A stretch of DNA of 64,000 nt. It comes from Equibacterium sp963662035 (GTDB lineage: Bacteria > Bacteroidota > Bacteroidia > Bacteroidales > UBA932). The stretch spans positions 1 through 64,000 of the forward strand of contig CAVLDO010000007.1 in the NCBI GenBank assembly GCA_963662035.1, read 5' to 3'. Each line of letters opens with the position of its first letter. Within the stretch, counting starts at the first letter, position 1. Positions 10,186-18,354 of the stretch are shown here, piece by piece. The notes under the pieces were generated by a model that searched no databases, was not told where the DNA came from, and saw only the letters and a list, made by a program, of their open reading frames with translations. The position numbers were made by a program, and so were the translations under genes.

Positions 10186-12100
10186 CGCGCTGCGCACTTT
10201 TCTCTCTCTTGCCGGCGTAAGCGTCGGAATCTTTGTGGTTATAGTGTCGCTGGTGCTTGTGGATGCGTTCCAAAGCGCTGTGGTGGCCGGGTTCGACCAT
10301 TTCGGCAGCGATATGGTGATGGTAGAGCGCTTCCCGGTGGTGTCGGAGGAGGGAGACGACGCCTGGAGAAGCTACGCCGCGCGGCCGATGCCCTCTTACG
10401 CCGACTTCCAGGCCCTCTCCGGCGGCCTTACCGGGTCGCTCGAGGCCTCAGACCGCGAGGGCAGAAGATCGGGCGGCTCTCTCTGCGCCGGGGAATCTGC
10501 CGCAGCGGCAGGCAGTCAAAGCGGCGCCCAACAATCGGCCGCAGCCGGGGGTAGCTCGCAGTATTCCCTGCAATCGGCCGCAGCGGCTGGCAGTCAAAGC
10601 GGCGGCCTGCAATCGGCCGCAGCCGGGGGTAGCTCGCAGTATTCCCTGCAATCGGCCGCAGCGGCTGGCAGTCAAAGCGGCGGCCTGCAATCGGCCGCAG
10701 CCGGGGGTAGCTCGCAGTATTCCCTGCAATCGGCCGCAGCGGCTGGCAGTCAAAGCGGCGGCCTGCAATCGGCCGCAGCCGGGGGTAGCTCGCAGTATTC
10801 CCTGCAATCGGCCGCAGCGGCTGGCAGTCAAAGCGGCGGCCTGCAATCGGCCGGAGCCGGGGGTAGCTCGCAGTATCCCCTGCAATCGGCCGGGGCGGCA
10901 GGCAGTCAAAGCGGCGGCCAACAATCGGCCGGAGCCGGGGGTAGCTCGCAATATCCCCTGCAATCGGCCGCAGCGGCTGGCAAAAAATACGCAGCCACAG
11001 GCAGTCCAAGCGGTGCCCTGCAATCTGCCGCAGCGGCAGGCAGTCAAAGCGGAGCCCAACAATCTGCCGGAGCCAGGGGTAGCTCGCAGTATCCCCTGCA
11101 ATCGGCCGCAGCGGCTGGCAAAAAATACGCAGCCGCAGGCAGTGCCGCCTCTGCAGAGGGCTGGACTGCGCTCGGGGCCAGCAGCGAGGCAGACGCAATC
11201 TACGGCGGCAAAATCCTGCGGGATGCCAATCTGGTGGGGGTCTGCGGCGCCTGGCGCAATATGGTCTATTCCGACATACTATGGGGACGCGACTTCTCGC
11301 AGGCAGAACTTTCCGGCGGCGATTCCAAGGTGATTCTGGGTGCAAGAGCCGCAGAAGAACTCTTCGGCGCCGACCTTGACGGGGGCGACCCAGCCCAAGT
11401 GTGCGGGGAGAGCATCCGCGTCGGCGGACGCAATCTCACGGTTGTAGGGGTGCTGACCCGCGAGGGCAAGAACATCATCAACCTCTACGCCACCGACTAC
11501 TCTCTGGTGGTGCCCTACTCCACTGCCGAGGCGATTGCGGGGCGCGATGCGCTGGAAACTATGATAGCAATCGGTCCCGGAGCTGGGGGGCGCGATGCCG
11601 CACTGGGCGAGAGCCGCCGCATTCTGCGCGCCGTGCGCGGCCTGCGCAGCTCATCGGAAGACAACTTTGCCCTGAACACTATGGAGGACCTCTGCCGCGA
11701 AACGGTTGCTCTCACCGGCAAGATTTCACTGATAGGAGTCGCGCTGGCGATGTTTGCGCTGCTTATAGGAGGGTTCGGCATCGTGAATATAATGTTGGTC
11801 TCAGTAAAGGAGAGAACGCCCGTAATAGGCCTTAAAATGGCCTTGGGCGCCACACGCCGGCGGATATTGCGCGAATTTCTGTGCGAAGCGGTGCTCCTCT
11901 CCACTCTCGGGGCGGCGCTTGGACTGCTGCTGGCCGCCGCGCTCGTCGCCCTCATCCCCTCCGGAGCCATAGAGGCCTGCATACGTCCACACCACATCGC
12001 AGAAGCATTCGCCATAGCGCTCGCCCTGGGCCTGGTCAGCGGCCTCGCCCCCGCAGCCGCCGCCTCCCGCCTCAACCCAGTAGAAGCCCTCCGGTCATAA
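10157..12100 (+). CDS. MacB/FtsX-type ABC transporter permease with repetitive periplasmic insert
   Basis: The 647-residue product has one N-terminal membrane segment (about residues 15-38), a periplasmic MacB-core-like domain and three C-terminal membrane segments with GLKMALGATRRRILREF and the closing SRLNPVEALRS typical of the family. I place the start at the ATG at 10157, preceded by GGAGGAAAGG, rather than at 10109. This leaves a 29-nt overlap with mutS and suggests translational coupling. Residues about 113-331 are a Ser/Ala/Gly/Gln-rich repeat array inserted in the periplasmic domain. No ABC ATPase or membrane-fusion partner lies in the window, so the substrate cannot be guessed. Confidence 0.85.
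   Translation: MEIFHQLKSDALRTFLSLAGVSVGIFVVIVSLVLVDAFQSAVVAGFDHFGSDMVMVERFPVVSEEGDDAWRSYAARPMPSYADFQALSGGLTGSLEASDREGRRSGGSLCAGESAAAAGSQSGAQQSAAAGGSSQYSLQSAAAAGSQSGGLQSAAAGGSSQYSLQSAAAAGSQSGGLQSAAAGGSSQYSLQSAAAAGSQSGGLQSAAAGGSSQYSLQSAAAAGSQSGGLQSAGAGGSSQYPLQSAGAAGSQSGGQQSAGAGGSSQYPLQSAAAAGKKYAATGSPSGALQSAAAAGSQSGAQQSAGARGSSQYPLQSAAAAGKKYAAAGSAASAEGWTALGASSEADAIYGGKILRDANLVGVCGAWRNMVYSDILWGRDFSQAELSGGDSKVILGARAAEELFGADLDGGDPAQVCGESIRVGGRNLTVVGVLTREGKNIINLYATDYSLVVPYSTAEAIAGRDALETMIAIGPGAGGRDAALGESRRILRAVRGLRSSSEDNFALNTMEDLCRETVALTGKISLIGVALAMFALLIGGFGIVNIMLVSVKERTPVIGLKMALGATRRRILREFLCEAVLLSTLGAALGLLLAAALVALIPSGAIEACIRPHHIAEAFAIALALGLVSGLAPAAAASRLNPVEALRS
10496..11150. repeat. 78-bp in-frame tandem repeats in the permease gene
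   Basis: Units start at 10571, 10649, 10727, 10805, 10883 and 10961. The first three full units look identical, and the outer ones are diverged or carry extra KKYAA-coding inserts. Each 78-bp unit is two related 39-bp halves that both begin CAATCGGCCGCAGC. It encodes 26 residues rich in QSAAAAG and GGSSQY motifs. Confidence 0.9.
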
Positions 12101-12120
12101 ATAATCGAGAAAGAAACTAA

Positions 12121-12168
12121 AGAGCATCGGCGCTCCACCCCTTTAGACATCCGCGACTATGATGCGCT
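12121..12168 (+). repeat. 48-nt imperfect palindromic element, copy 1
   Basis: Ends AGAGCATC and GATGCGCT form an imperfect inverted repeat. The core contains CGCTCCACCCCTTTAGACAT. It starts 20 nt after the permease stop codon. It aligns without gaps to the reverse complement of 39209-39256 (35 of 48 positions by eye), and its 3' 38 nt match 13282-13319 at 33 of 38. Confidence 0.75.
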
Positions 12169-12180
12169 AAGGCGATTATC

Positions 12181-13281
12181 CCCTCGGCCGTGCCCGAAAC
12201 GAGGCTCCACGGGCACGGAGCGCGGCTAAAACCTCCGGCCGTGCCCGAAACGAGGCTCCACGGGCACGGAGCGCAGTGAAAACCTCCGGCCGTGCCCGTA
12301 ACGGCGCTCCTCGGGCACGGAACGCGGCAAAGCTCCCCAGTCCGTGCCCGTAACGGCGCTCCTCGGGCACGGAACGCGGCGAAACTCCCAGCCCGTGCCA
12401 GTAACGAGGCTCCTCGGGCACGGAACGCGGCGAAACTCACCCGGCCGTGCCCAAAACGGCTCTCAACGGGCACGGAGCGCAGCGAAACTCCCAGGCCGCG
12501 CCCGTAACGGCGCTCACAGGGCACGGAGCGCTGCAAAACTCCCCCGGTCGTGCCCGAAACGAGGCTCCACGGGCACGGAGCGCGGCGAAAACCCCCAGGC
12601 CGTGCCCAAAACGGCGCTCCACGGGCACGGAGCACGGCGAGAAACCTCGGTCGTGCCCATAACGGCGCTCCACGGGCACGGAACGCAGTGAAAACCCCCG
12701 GCCGTGCCCAAAACGGCACTCTACGGGCACGGGGCGCTGCAAAACTCCACGGCCGTGCCTAAAACGGCACTCCACGGGCACGGAGCTGTGGCGAAACTCC
12801 CCGGCCGTGCCCGAATCGGCGCTCCACAGGCACGGAACCCGGCGAAGCTCCCCAGGGCGTGCCCAAAACGGCGCTCCACGGGCACGGGGCGCGGCGAAAA
12901 CCCCAGGGCGTGCCCAAAACGGGCCTCTACGGGCACGGAGCCAGGCGAAACTCCCCAGGCCGTGCCCAAAACGGGGCTCCACGGGCACGGAGCCAGGCGA
13001 AAATCCCAGGCCGTGCCCAAAACAGCACTCTGCAGGCACGGAGCGCGGCGATAACCCCCCGGCCGTGCCCGTAACGGGGCTCCACGGGCACTGGATGCGG
13101 CGAGAAACCCCGGCCGTGCCCGTAACGGGGCTCCCAGGGCACGGAACGCGGCGAGAAACCCCGGCCGTGCCCGTAACGGGGCTCACAGGGCACGGGATGC
13201 GGCGAGAAACCCCGGCCGTGCCCGAAACAGGGCTCCCCGGGCACGGAGCGCGGCTAAAACCCCAGGCCGTGCCCAAAACGG
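12181..13281. repeat. 51/52-bp hairpin tandem array 2
   Basis: About 21 complete units and one truncated unit (from 13268) run through this stretch, with an average period of about 51.5 bp. Each contains CCGTGCCCG, a loop such as TAACGGCGCTCCA and CGGGCACGG, then a G+C-rich spacer. Units mix 51 and 52 bp and carry point changes, so no reading frame stays open through the array on either strand. The array fills the space between the convergent permease and ompA-like genes. The last unit passes directly into a copy of the 48-nt element at the shared sequence GGCTCCAC. Confidence 0.92.
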
Positions 13282-13319
13282 GGCTCCACCCCTTTAGGCA
13301 TCCACGACTTTGATGCGCC
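13282..13319 (+). repeat. 48-nt palindromic element, copy 2 (3' 38 nt only)
   Basis: This segment matches positions 11-48 of copy 1 with five differences. Its first ten nucleotides are replaced by the end of a 51-bp array unit. It is followed at once by the terminator of the ompA-like gene. Confidence 0.75.
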
Positions 13320-13323
13320 GCAT

Positions 13324-13356
13324 AAAAAAGGCTGACCGAATGGCCAGCCTTTATTA
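13324..13356 (-). terminator. terminator of the ompA-like gene
   Basis: On the minus strand a stem of GGCTGGCC against GGTCAGCC (one mismatch) is followed by a run of six T. It lies 19 nt past the stop codon. Confidence 0.8.
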
Positions 13357-13374
13357 AAGTGTGTCGTTTGTAGA

Positions 13375-14463
13375 TTAGTCGTCGATGATGCAGATTGCAA
13401 CACGGTTCTTCTCTGCAGGGCTCTCGAAAGGACGAACGCGGCTACCCTTGAAATCGGTGATGATGCGATCCTCGCTGATACCCTTCTCTACAAGAGCATT
13501 CTTCACTGAATTTGCACGCTTCTCGGAGAGTTTCCAGTTGTAAGCATCGGTACCGGTCTCCACATCGCAATAGCCGGTAACGGCAATCTTGGTGTCTGGA
13601 TTCTCGTTGAGCACGCGCACGAGGTTGTCGATCTTGTAAGCCTCGCTCTCGCGGATGTTGAACTTGTCGATGGTAAACCAGATGTTCTCCACAAATGCCT
13701 CGAATTCAGGTTCGGGTTCCGGAGTGGGCTCCACTACAGGTTCCGGTTCGGGTTCCGGTTCGGGCTCGGCAACGGGCACGGGAACGGGAACGGGTGCGGG
13801 AACCGGCTTCTTGCCCAGGCGGACCTTTATGCCTACGAGAGCCTGATACTGCCAGTCAAGATCGGGAGAATAATTGCCGGGCTTGCTATTGAACTTGTCG
13901 TTGAGAGCGTTACCCGCAACCTCGAGGCCCAGGGCTACGCGATAACCCAACTGGAAGTCAGCGCCGATACCTACGCGGCCCACGGGAGAGATGTTGCTGT
14001 CTTCCCAGCGGTTGGCAAGCTCCACGGGATACTCGGCCATAGATGGAGCATCGTTGTTGAATGCATAGTTTGCAGCAACTCCGGCAAACACGTAGGGATT
14101 GAAGATGCGGTCTGCCTTGTAGTTGCCGATATTGGCAAGATTGAAGAGGACGTCAGCGCCGCCCTGAATAAAATTGAAGTTGTACACCAAATCCTCGGTG
14201 TGGTTTGCAGATGCGCCGGGAAGCGCACCCTTGCCCTGCCAGCCGTTGAAGTTGATGCGTGCGCCCACAACGGGAGAGAACTGCCAGCCGATGTTGAGGG
14301 CTGCTGCGGGAGAAACCAGATCCATAAAATCTGTCTCGCCTACGGTGTAGCCGGCGCCACCCTGAAGCTGAAGATACCAATAGGGATTAAATTCTGATTT
14401 GTTCTGAGCACCCGCCACGAACATAGCGAGAAACAGAGCAACAATTGAAAATAATTTCTTCAT
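13375..14463 (-). CDS. OmpA-family outer membrane protein
   Basis: The 362-residue product has a signal peptide (about residues 1-19, ending AGAQ) and an 8-stranded-type beta-barrel region to about 215. A Pro-Val then Pro-Glu repeat linker follows (about 216-250), and then a C-terminal OmpA/MotB domain of about 105 residues with TGYCDVETGTDAYNWKLSEK. OmpA proteins tether the outer membrane to peptidoglycan and are often among the most abundant surface proteins. The strong promoter and terminator here fit that. It is a single-gene unit, convergent with the permease across the repeat array. Confidence 0.92.
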   Translation of the reverse strand: MKKLFSIVALFLAMFVAGAQNKSEFNPYWYLQLQGGAGYTVGETDFMDLVSPAAALNIGWQFSPVVGARINFNGWQGKGALPGASANHTEDLVYNFNFIQGGADVLFNLANIGNYKADRIFNPYVFAGVAANYAFNNDAPSMAEYPVELANRWEDSNISPVGRVGIGADFQLGYRVALGLEVAGNALNDKFNSKPGNYSPDLDWQYQALVGIKVRLGKKPVPAPVPVPVPVAEPEPEPEPEPVVEPTPEPEPEFEAFVENIWFTIDKFNIRESEAYKIDNLVRVLNENPDTKIAVTGYCDVETGTDAYNWKLSEKRANSVKNALVEKGISEDRIITDFKGSRVRPFESPAEKNRVAICIIDD

Positions 14464-14523
14464 GATTATTATACTAATTAAATGTTAATGAATTCATTAC
14501 AAGCGCACACAACAGTGCAATCG

Positions 14524-14555
14524 CAAAGATAGCAAATTGTTGGAACATAAACAAA
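14524..14555 (-). promoter_or_regulatory. promoter of the ompA-like gene
   Basis: On the minus strand TTTG (14555-14552) and TATCTTTG (14531-14524) are 20 nt apart, a close match to the Bacteroidota consensus. The start site would be about 55 nt before the ATG. Confidence 0.78.
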
Positions 14556-14560
14556 ATAAA

Positions 14561-14586
14561 TGGGGCGACCATTTGGCCGCCCCATA
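14561..14586 (-). terminator. terminator of the 1199-residue lipoprotein gene
   Basis: GGGGCGACC and GGCCGCCCC form a hairpin with one mismatch and a 4-nt loop, followed on the minus strand by a T-rich stretch. It sits between this gene and the next promoter. Confidence 0.75.
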
Positions 14587-14605
14587 AATTATCTATGATC
14601 TGCTA

Positions 14606-17600
14606 TTATTCGAAAACAATATCGTAAGTGGGAAGAGCACCTTCGCCGGGAACTTTCTCTACAGGAGAGCCTTCCTCCATAATGTGAGCGGAGTGAGAAT
14701 CTGCTGTGCGGATCACGTGGATGTTGCCGGTTGCCGACAGCTTGGCCAGCTCAGGCAGGTTGAGGGTAACATCGTAAGTAGCTTCCTTGTCTACCTGGAG
14801 GTCAGTACCGTTATTGTTCCAGAAGAACCAGCCTGTGTTGTTTTCGCAGAGCAGGTTGCCGCCGAAGCTTGCATCGGTATTGAGTTTCCATACAGGAGCC
14901 TCCATACCGGCGAATACCCCAGCGTATGAAGTACTTGCATAATCGGTGATCGAAAGCACCTTCTTGTTGAGATCGTTATCGTTCTTGAAGTAAGCGAGCT
15001 TTGTATCGCTGCCGGTCTCACGAACCTCGAAGTAAACTACTCGTGAGCACCAGTCGGTTCTGTGTGTCTCAAGGGTGATATCTTCGGGGATGAAGATGTA
15101 CATCGGGCAGATGAAGCGTACGATGTAGCCCTTGACAACCTTGGAGACACCGTTTGCGAGGGTGACGTTCATATCAACCACGTAGTCGCGGTAGAGCTCG
15201 TGCTGCTGGTAAGGAGTAAGCATCTTAATCTCCTGGGTAGTGTAAGGAGTTACGCCGGTAGAAGTTGCGGTGGAGAAGATCTCCGCAGTGGATGCATCCT
15301 GCTTGCTTGCGGTGTAGTTGATGCTCATATGGAGGTTGCTGATGTTGGACTCAGTTGCCATATAAGTACCGTAATCAAGGATGTGCTCGCGGATGGAAGA
15401 CTGGGGAGTCCAAGTTCCGTCAACAGCCTTGCCCTTGACAGCTATGAGAGTGTCAACGTAAGGATAGTTCTCTGCGCTGTAAGGCTCAACGGTTACAGGG
15501 TCGGGATCAATGATGGTCTTGGTCAGAGTGCCGTCCTCTTCGTACAGGATGTAGTCGGGGTTCAGGACAGGCTCAGTCTCGCGCCAGTTGATGGTAATGT
15601 TGTACTTGATGGTGTAGCAGAGAGTAGGATACTCTGTCTTGTACTCGTCCTTAGGCTCGAAAGTGTAAGTTACACTGCTTTCGCCCAGAGGAGACTGGTT
15701 GTCAAGAGTAACGTTGAACATATCTGCATTGCCTGCCTGGTAAGTACCGGTGTAGCCGTTGGGCTGAGTAGAGGTGAGCACGGGGGTCTTATAGATGTTG
15801 CCGAAGCCGTCAAGCTCCATATCAAGTGCCTCGAGTGCCTTGCTTGCGGGAGCATTGGCAGTCTTGCTGAGAGTCAAGTAGTCAAAGTCGCCAAGATTGT
15901 GCTCTACATTGACAGTCTCGTCTGCATTGGGGATGACGAGCAGGATGTAGTGACCTGCGAAAGTATCGTGCATTGTCTTGTCATTCCAAGGGTCTGCTGC
16001 ACCAACGGCGCTGTTGTACCAGGTACCGGTAGCCTCGTTGTAGATAGAAGCGTCGGCGGTAATCATCACATACTTGCCGATTGCGCCGGTAGCGCCTTCC
16101 TTGAAGCTTACGATACCATTGGCATCAACATCCACCTTATCCCAAGCACCAAAGTTAAATTCGGTCTCACCGCTGGGGTTGTCATCACGGTCTGCATAAC
16201 CGGTTGCGTCATAACGACTATAGTCCTGGCTGTTTGCTGCGCTGAATACATAGTAGTCATACTTCACATTGAAGCCGAGCTTGTCGATAGTGCCATAGTA
16301 AGGGTCAGCAAAACGCATATGGGAAGCGACATCGTAGGTCTTGCCCATCTCGATGTAGTCGTTCTCATAGTAACCGTAGCTAGTCTTCTTGTAGCTGTTG
16401 AAGTGGTTGGGAGCCACCATCCAGCGCTCGCGGGAGCGGTTGGCATCGTTGTGGTTGTATGCAGTCCAAATAGGAGTTACATACTCCATCTGTACAGATG
16501 CATAGTCAGAAACCACAGCCTCTGCACCGTTGTCGTCCTTGGCAGCCTCGAGTGCAACGATGGTCTCATAATCAAGACCCATTGCATCCATCCAATTGTT
16601 GTATGTAGTAAGAGCGGTGGAAAGAATCGTGCCGGTGTAACCGTTGTTGTTGATAAGGCGACCTACATACTGAGTAAAGGTTTCCTTATACTGGGGAGCC
16701 CTGGAAGCATCGGCAGTCGTAGCATCGTATTTGCAATAGTAATTCCAGCTGTAGATCTCCTTGGTAAACAGCAGACCGAGAAGCCACTCTACAGGCTGCT
16801 CAGACCAATACTTGAAATAGTTGATATAGCCGGAGACATTGATCTGATCCTTGCCGCTGCGCTCTGCGTCAACCTTGGCAACTGCATAGTTGCGGTTGTC
16901 GCCGTCTGCCTTGGTGCTGACCTTGAGGCTGCGGTCAATCATAGAGAACTGATAAGAATCAAGATTTGCACCTGCGGGGTTAACGCGGTATTTGAGGTTA
17001 AGTGCGCTTACAGGGAACTGACGGGTATAGTTAACACCATAATCGCAAGCAGCAGCAAGAGCACTCTTCCAAAGGGCAAGTTCCTCGTCGATATGATTTA
17101 CGAATGTTTCATAAGTGAATTCATAAGCCTCGTTGTCGGGGAAATCCTCCATCATAGCATTGATTACCCACTGATAAGTGAACTTGGAGCTTGACATATC
17201 GAAGGTCTCGTCATAAGCAGGGCTGTTTTTGCCATGTTTACCAAGATAAGTGCTCCAGAGGATGCACCAATAGTAAAGGCCGAATCCTTCGGGCTGCTTC
17301 CAGCTGTTAATGCCAGTATTGGGCCAGAGAACATTGGTGCGGAATTGGTTGTTGGCGTCTCTGCCGATAAGCACATTGGCAATCTCCCACGCGGAAGGAA
17401 GGAATGCGTACACAGTGGATGTGGGCATGCCCAGGGTAGCGTCCCAAAGCTCGGGGATGATTGCGAGGCTCTTGAGCTCTGCTGCGAGGCTGATGGATAC
17501 AACACCTTCGTCAGCGCCTTCTACATTGTGGAAGGTTATGCTCTCGGACTCGGGATCCCAGACAGCGGTGATGGTGCCCAGAGGGAGCCACTCCTGATCG

Positions 17601-18205
17601 GTGACAGTCTCTGCAGCGGTTTCGCCGTTGACCTTGATCCATTTGCCATAGTTCTCGCTGGTTTTGTCGGTGCAAGGATAGTAGTAGTCACCGTTGGTGC
17701 CGTTTTGACCCTTGAGGGATGCGAGCCACTCTGCCTCGGTGCCCTCGAAACCATTGGCCTTGGCAACTTCGTATGCGCTGGCACCTGTGTCGCCCTTGAC
17801 GCCCTGAGAACCGGTCTCTCCACGGGAAGGCTTACCGGAATCTACACCGTCGCAATACCAGTTGCCGTTGTCGCCGATAGTCCAAACGGTACCGTTTGTG
17901 CCGTCGCTGCCGTTGTCGCCTTTGTCGCCTTTGTCGCCGTCCTTACCGTTGGTGACGTCGAAGGTCTTGCCATTGCTCAAGGTAACGCGGGTACCACCGG
18001 TAATGGATTCTACGGAGGTGATCACCGAACCGTCATCGATGGAGCTCTGGAGTGCGGTGACCTGAGCGGTAAGCTTGTCAACGTTATCCTGAAGCGCCTG
18101 GATGTCTGAGCCGTAATCCTTCGTACAAGCAATCAGAACACTTACAGCCACCATGCAGACGGCTGCAAGTCTAAAAAACATTTTACGTTTCATTTGGTTA
18201 AACAT
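14606..18205 (-). CDS. large surface lipoprotein with DUF4988-like N-terminus and collagen-like segment
   Basis: The 1199-residue product has a lipoprotein signal ending VLIAC (Cys at about residue 27), followed by TKDYGSD. This acidic context resembles the surface-export signal of Bacteroidota lipoproteins. Next come a short coiled coil (QDNVDKLTAQVTALQSSIDD), a GG(T)RVTLSNGKTF module as in DUF4988 proteins, and a collagen-like GKDGDKGDKGDNG stretch. A SAYEVAKANGFEGTEAEW segment then recurs as in many collagen-like and phage-tail proteins. The remaining roughly 950 residues are rich in Tyr, Asn and Asp, with no domain I recognise. It may be an adhesin, a surface-layer component or a glycan-binding protein; this is inference. 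The start could also be the internal ATG at 18193. It has its own promoter and terminator. Confidence 0.8.
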   Translation of the reverse strand: MFNQMKRKMFFRLAAVCMVAVSVLIACTKDYGSDIQALQDNVDKLTAQVTALQSSIDDGSVITSVESITGGTRVTLSNGKTFDVTNGKDGDKGDKGDNGSDGTNGTVWTIGDNGNWYCDGVDSGKPSRGETGSQGVKGDTGASAYEVAKANGFEGTEAEWLASLKGQNGTNGDYYYPCTDKTSENYGKWIKVNGETAAETVTDQEWLPLGTITAVWDPESESITFHNVEGADEGVVSISLAAELKSLAIIPELWDATLGMPTSTVYAFLPSAWEIANVLIGRDANNQFRTNVLWPNTGINSWKQPEGFGLYYWCILWSTYLGKHGKNSPAYDETFDMSSSKFTYQWVINAMMEDFPDNEAYEFTYETFVNHIDEELALWKSALAAACDYGVNYTRQFPVSALNLKYRVNPAGANLDSYQFSMIDRSLKVSTKADGDNRNYAVAKVDAERSGKDQINVSGYINYFKYWSEQPVEWLLGLLFTKEIYSWNYYCKYDATTADASRAPQYKETFTQYVGRLINNNGYTGTILSTALTTYNNWMDAMGLDYETIVALEAAKDDNGAEAVVSDYASVQMEYVTPIWTAYNHNDANRSRERWMVAPNHFNSYKKTSYGYYENDYIEMGKTYDVASHMRFADPYYGTIDKLGFNVKYDYYVFSAANSQDYSRYDATGYADRDDNPSGETEFNFGAWDKVDVDANGIVSFKEGATGAIGKYVMITADASIYNEATGTWYNSAVGAADPWNDKTMHDTFAGHYILLVIPNADETVNVEHNLGDFDYLTLSKTANAPASKALEALDMELDGFGNIYKTPVLTSTQPNGYTGTYQAGNADMFNVTLDNQSPLGESSVTYTFEPKDEYKTEYPTLCYTIKYNITINWRETEPVLNPDYILYEEDGTLTKTIIDPDPVTVEPYSAENYPYVDTLIAVKGKAVDGTWTPQSSIREHILDYGTYMATESNISNLHMSINYTASKQDASTAEIFSTATSTGVTPYTTQEIKMLTPYQQHELYRDYVVDMNVTLANGVSKVVKGYIVRFICPMYIFIPEDITLETHRTDWCSRVVYFEVRETGSDTKLAYFKNDNDLNKKVLSITDYASTSYAGVFAGMEAPVWKLNTDASFGGNLLCENNTGWFFWNNNGTDLQVDKEATYDVTLNLPELAKLSATGNIHVIRTADSHSAHIMEEGSPVEKVPGEGALPTYDIVFE

Positions 18206-18274
18206 TATTTTAAATGGATTATAAAATTGTTTATAATTCTATTTAATCTCTGCGCACTATGCACAAATATTGGT

Positions 18275-18305
18275 CAAATATATATATAAAATACTTAACC
18301 ACAAA
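18275..18305 (-). promoter_or_regulatory. promoter of the large lipoprotein gene
   Basis: On the minus strand TTTG (18305-18302) and TATATTTG (18282-18275) are separated by 19 nt. The predicted leader is about 60 nt. Confidence 0.78.
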
Positions 18306-18354
18306 ATTTTTTGCGGATAGAGGCACTCTGTGTGGGTATGTGTAAAACAATCTG

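Noticed and set aside
12437..13276. Minus-strand and plus-strand open frames in array 2
   Set aside because: They shift frame wherever a 52-bp unit occurs, lack a plausible start and have only repeat-derived composition.
12181..13281. CRISPR array
   Set aside because: The whole unit is repeated, including the part between palindromes, so there are no unique spacers; no cas gene is nearby.
15062..17194. 710-residue open frame antisense to the large lipoprotein
   Set aside because: It has no domain signature and lies wholly inside a gene with promoter, signal peptide and terminator on the other strand.
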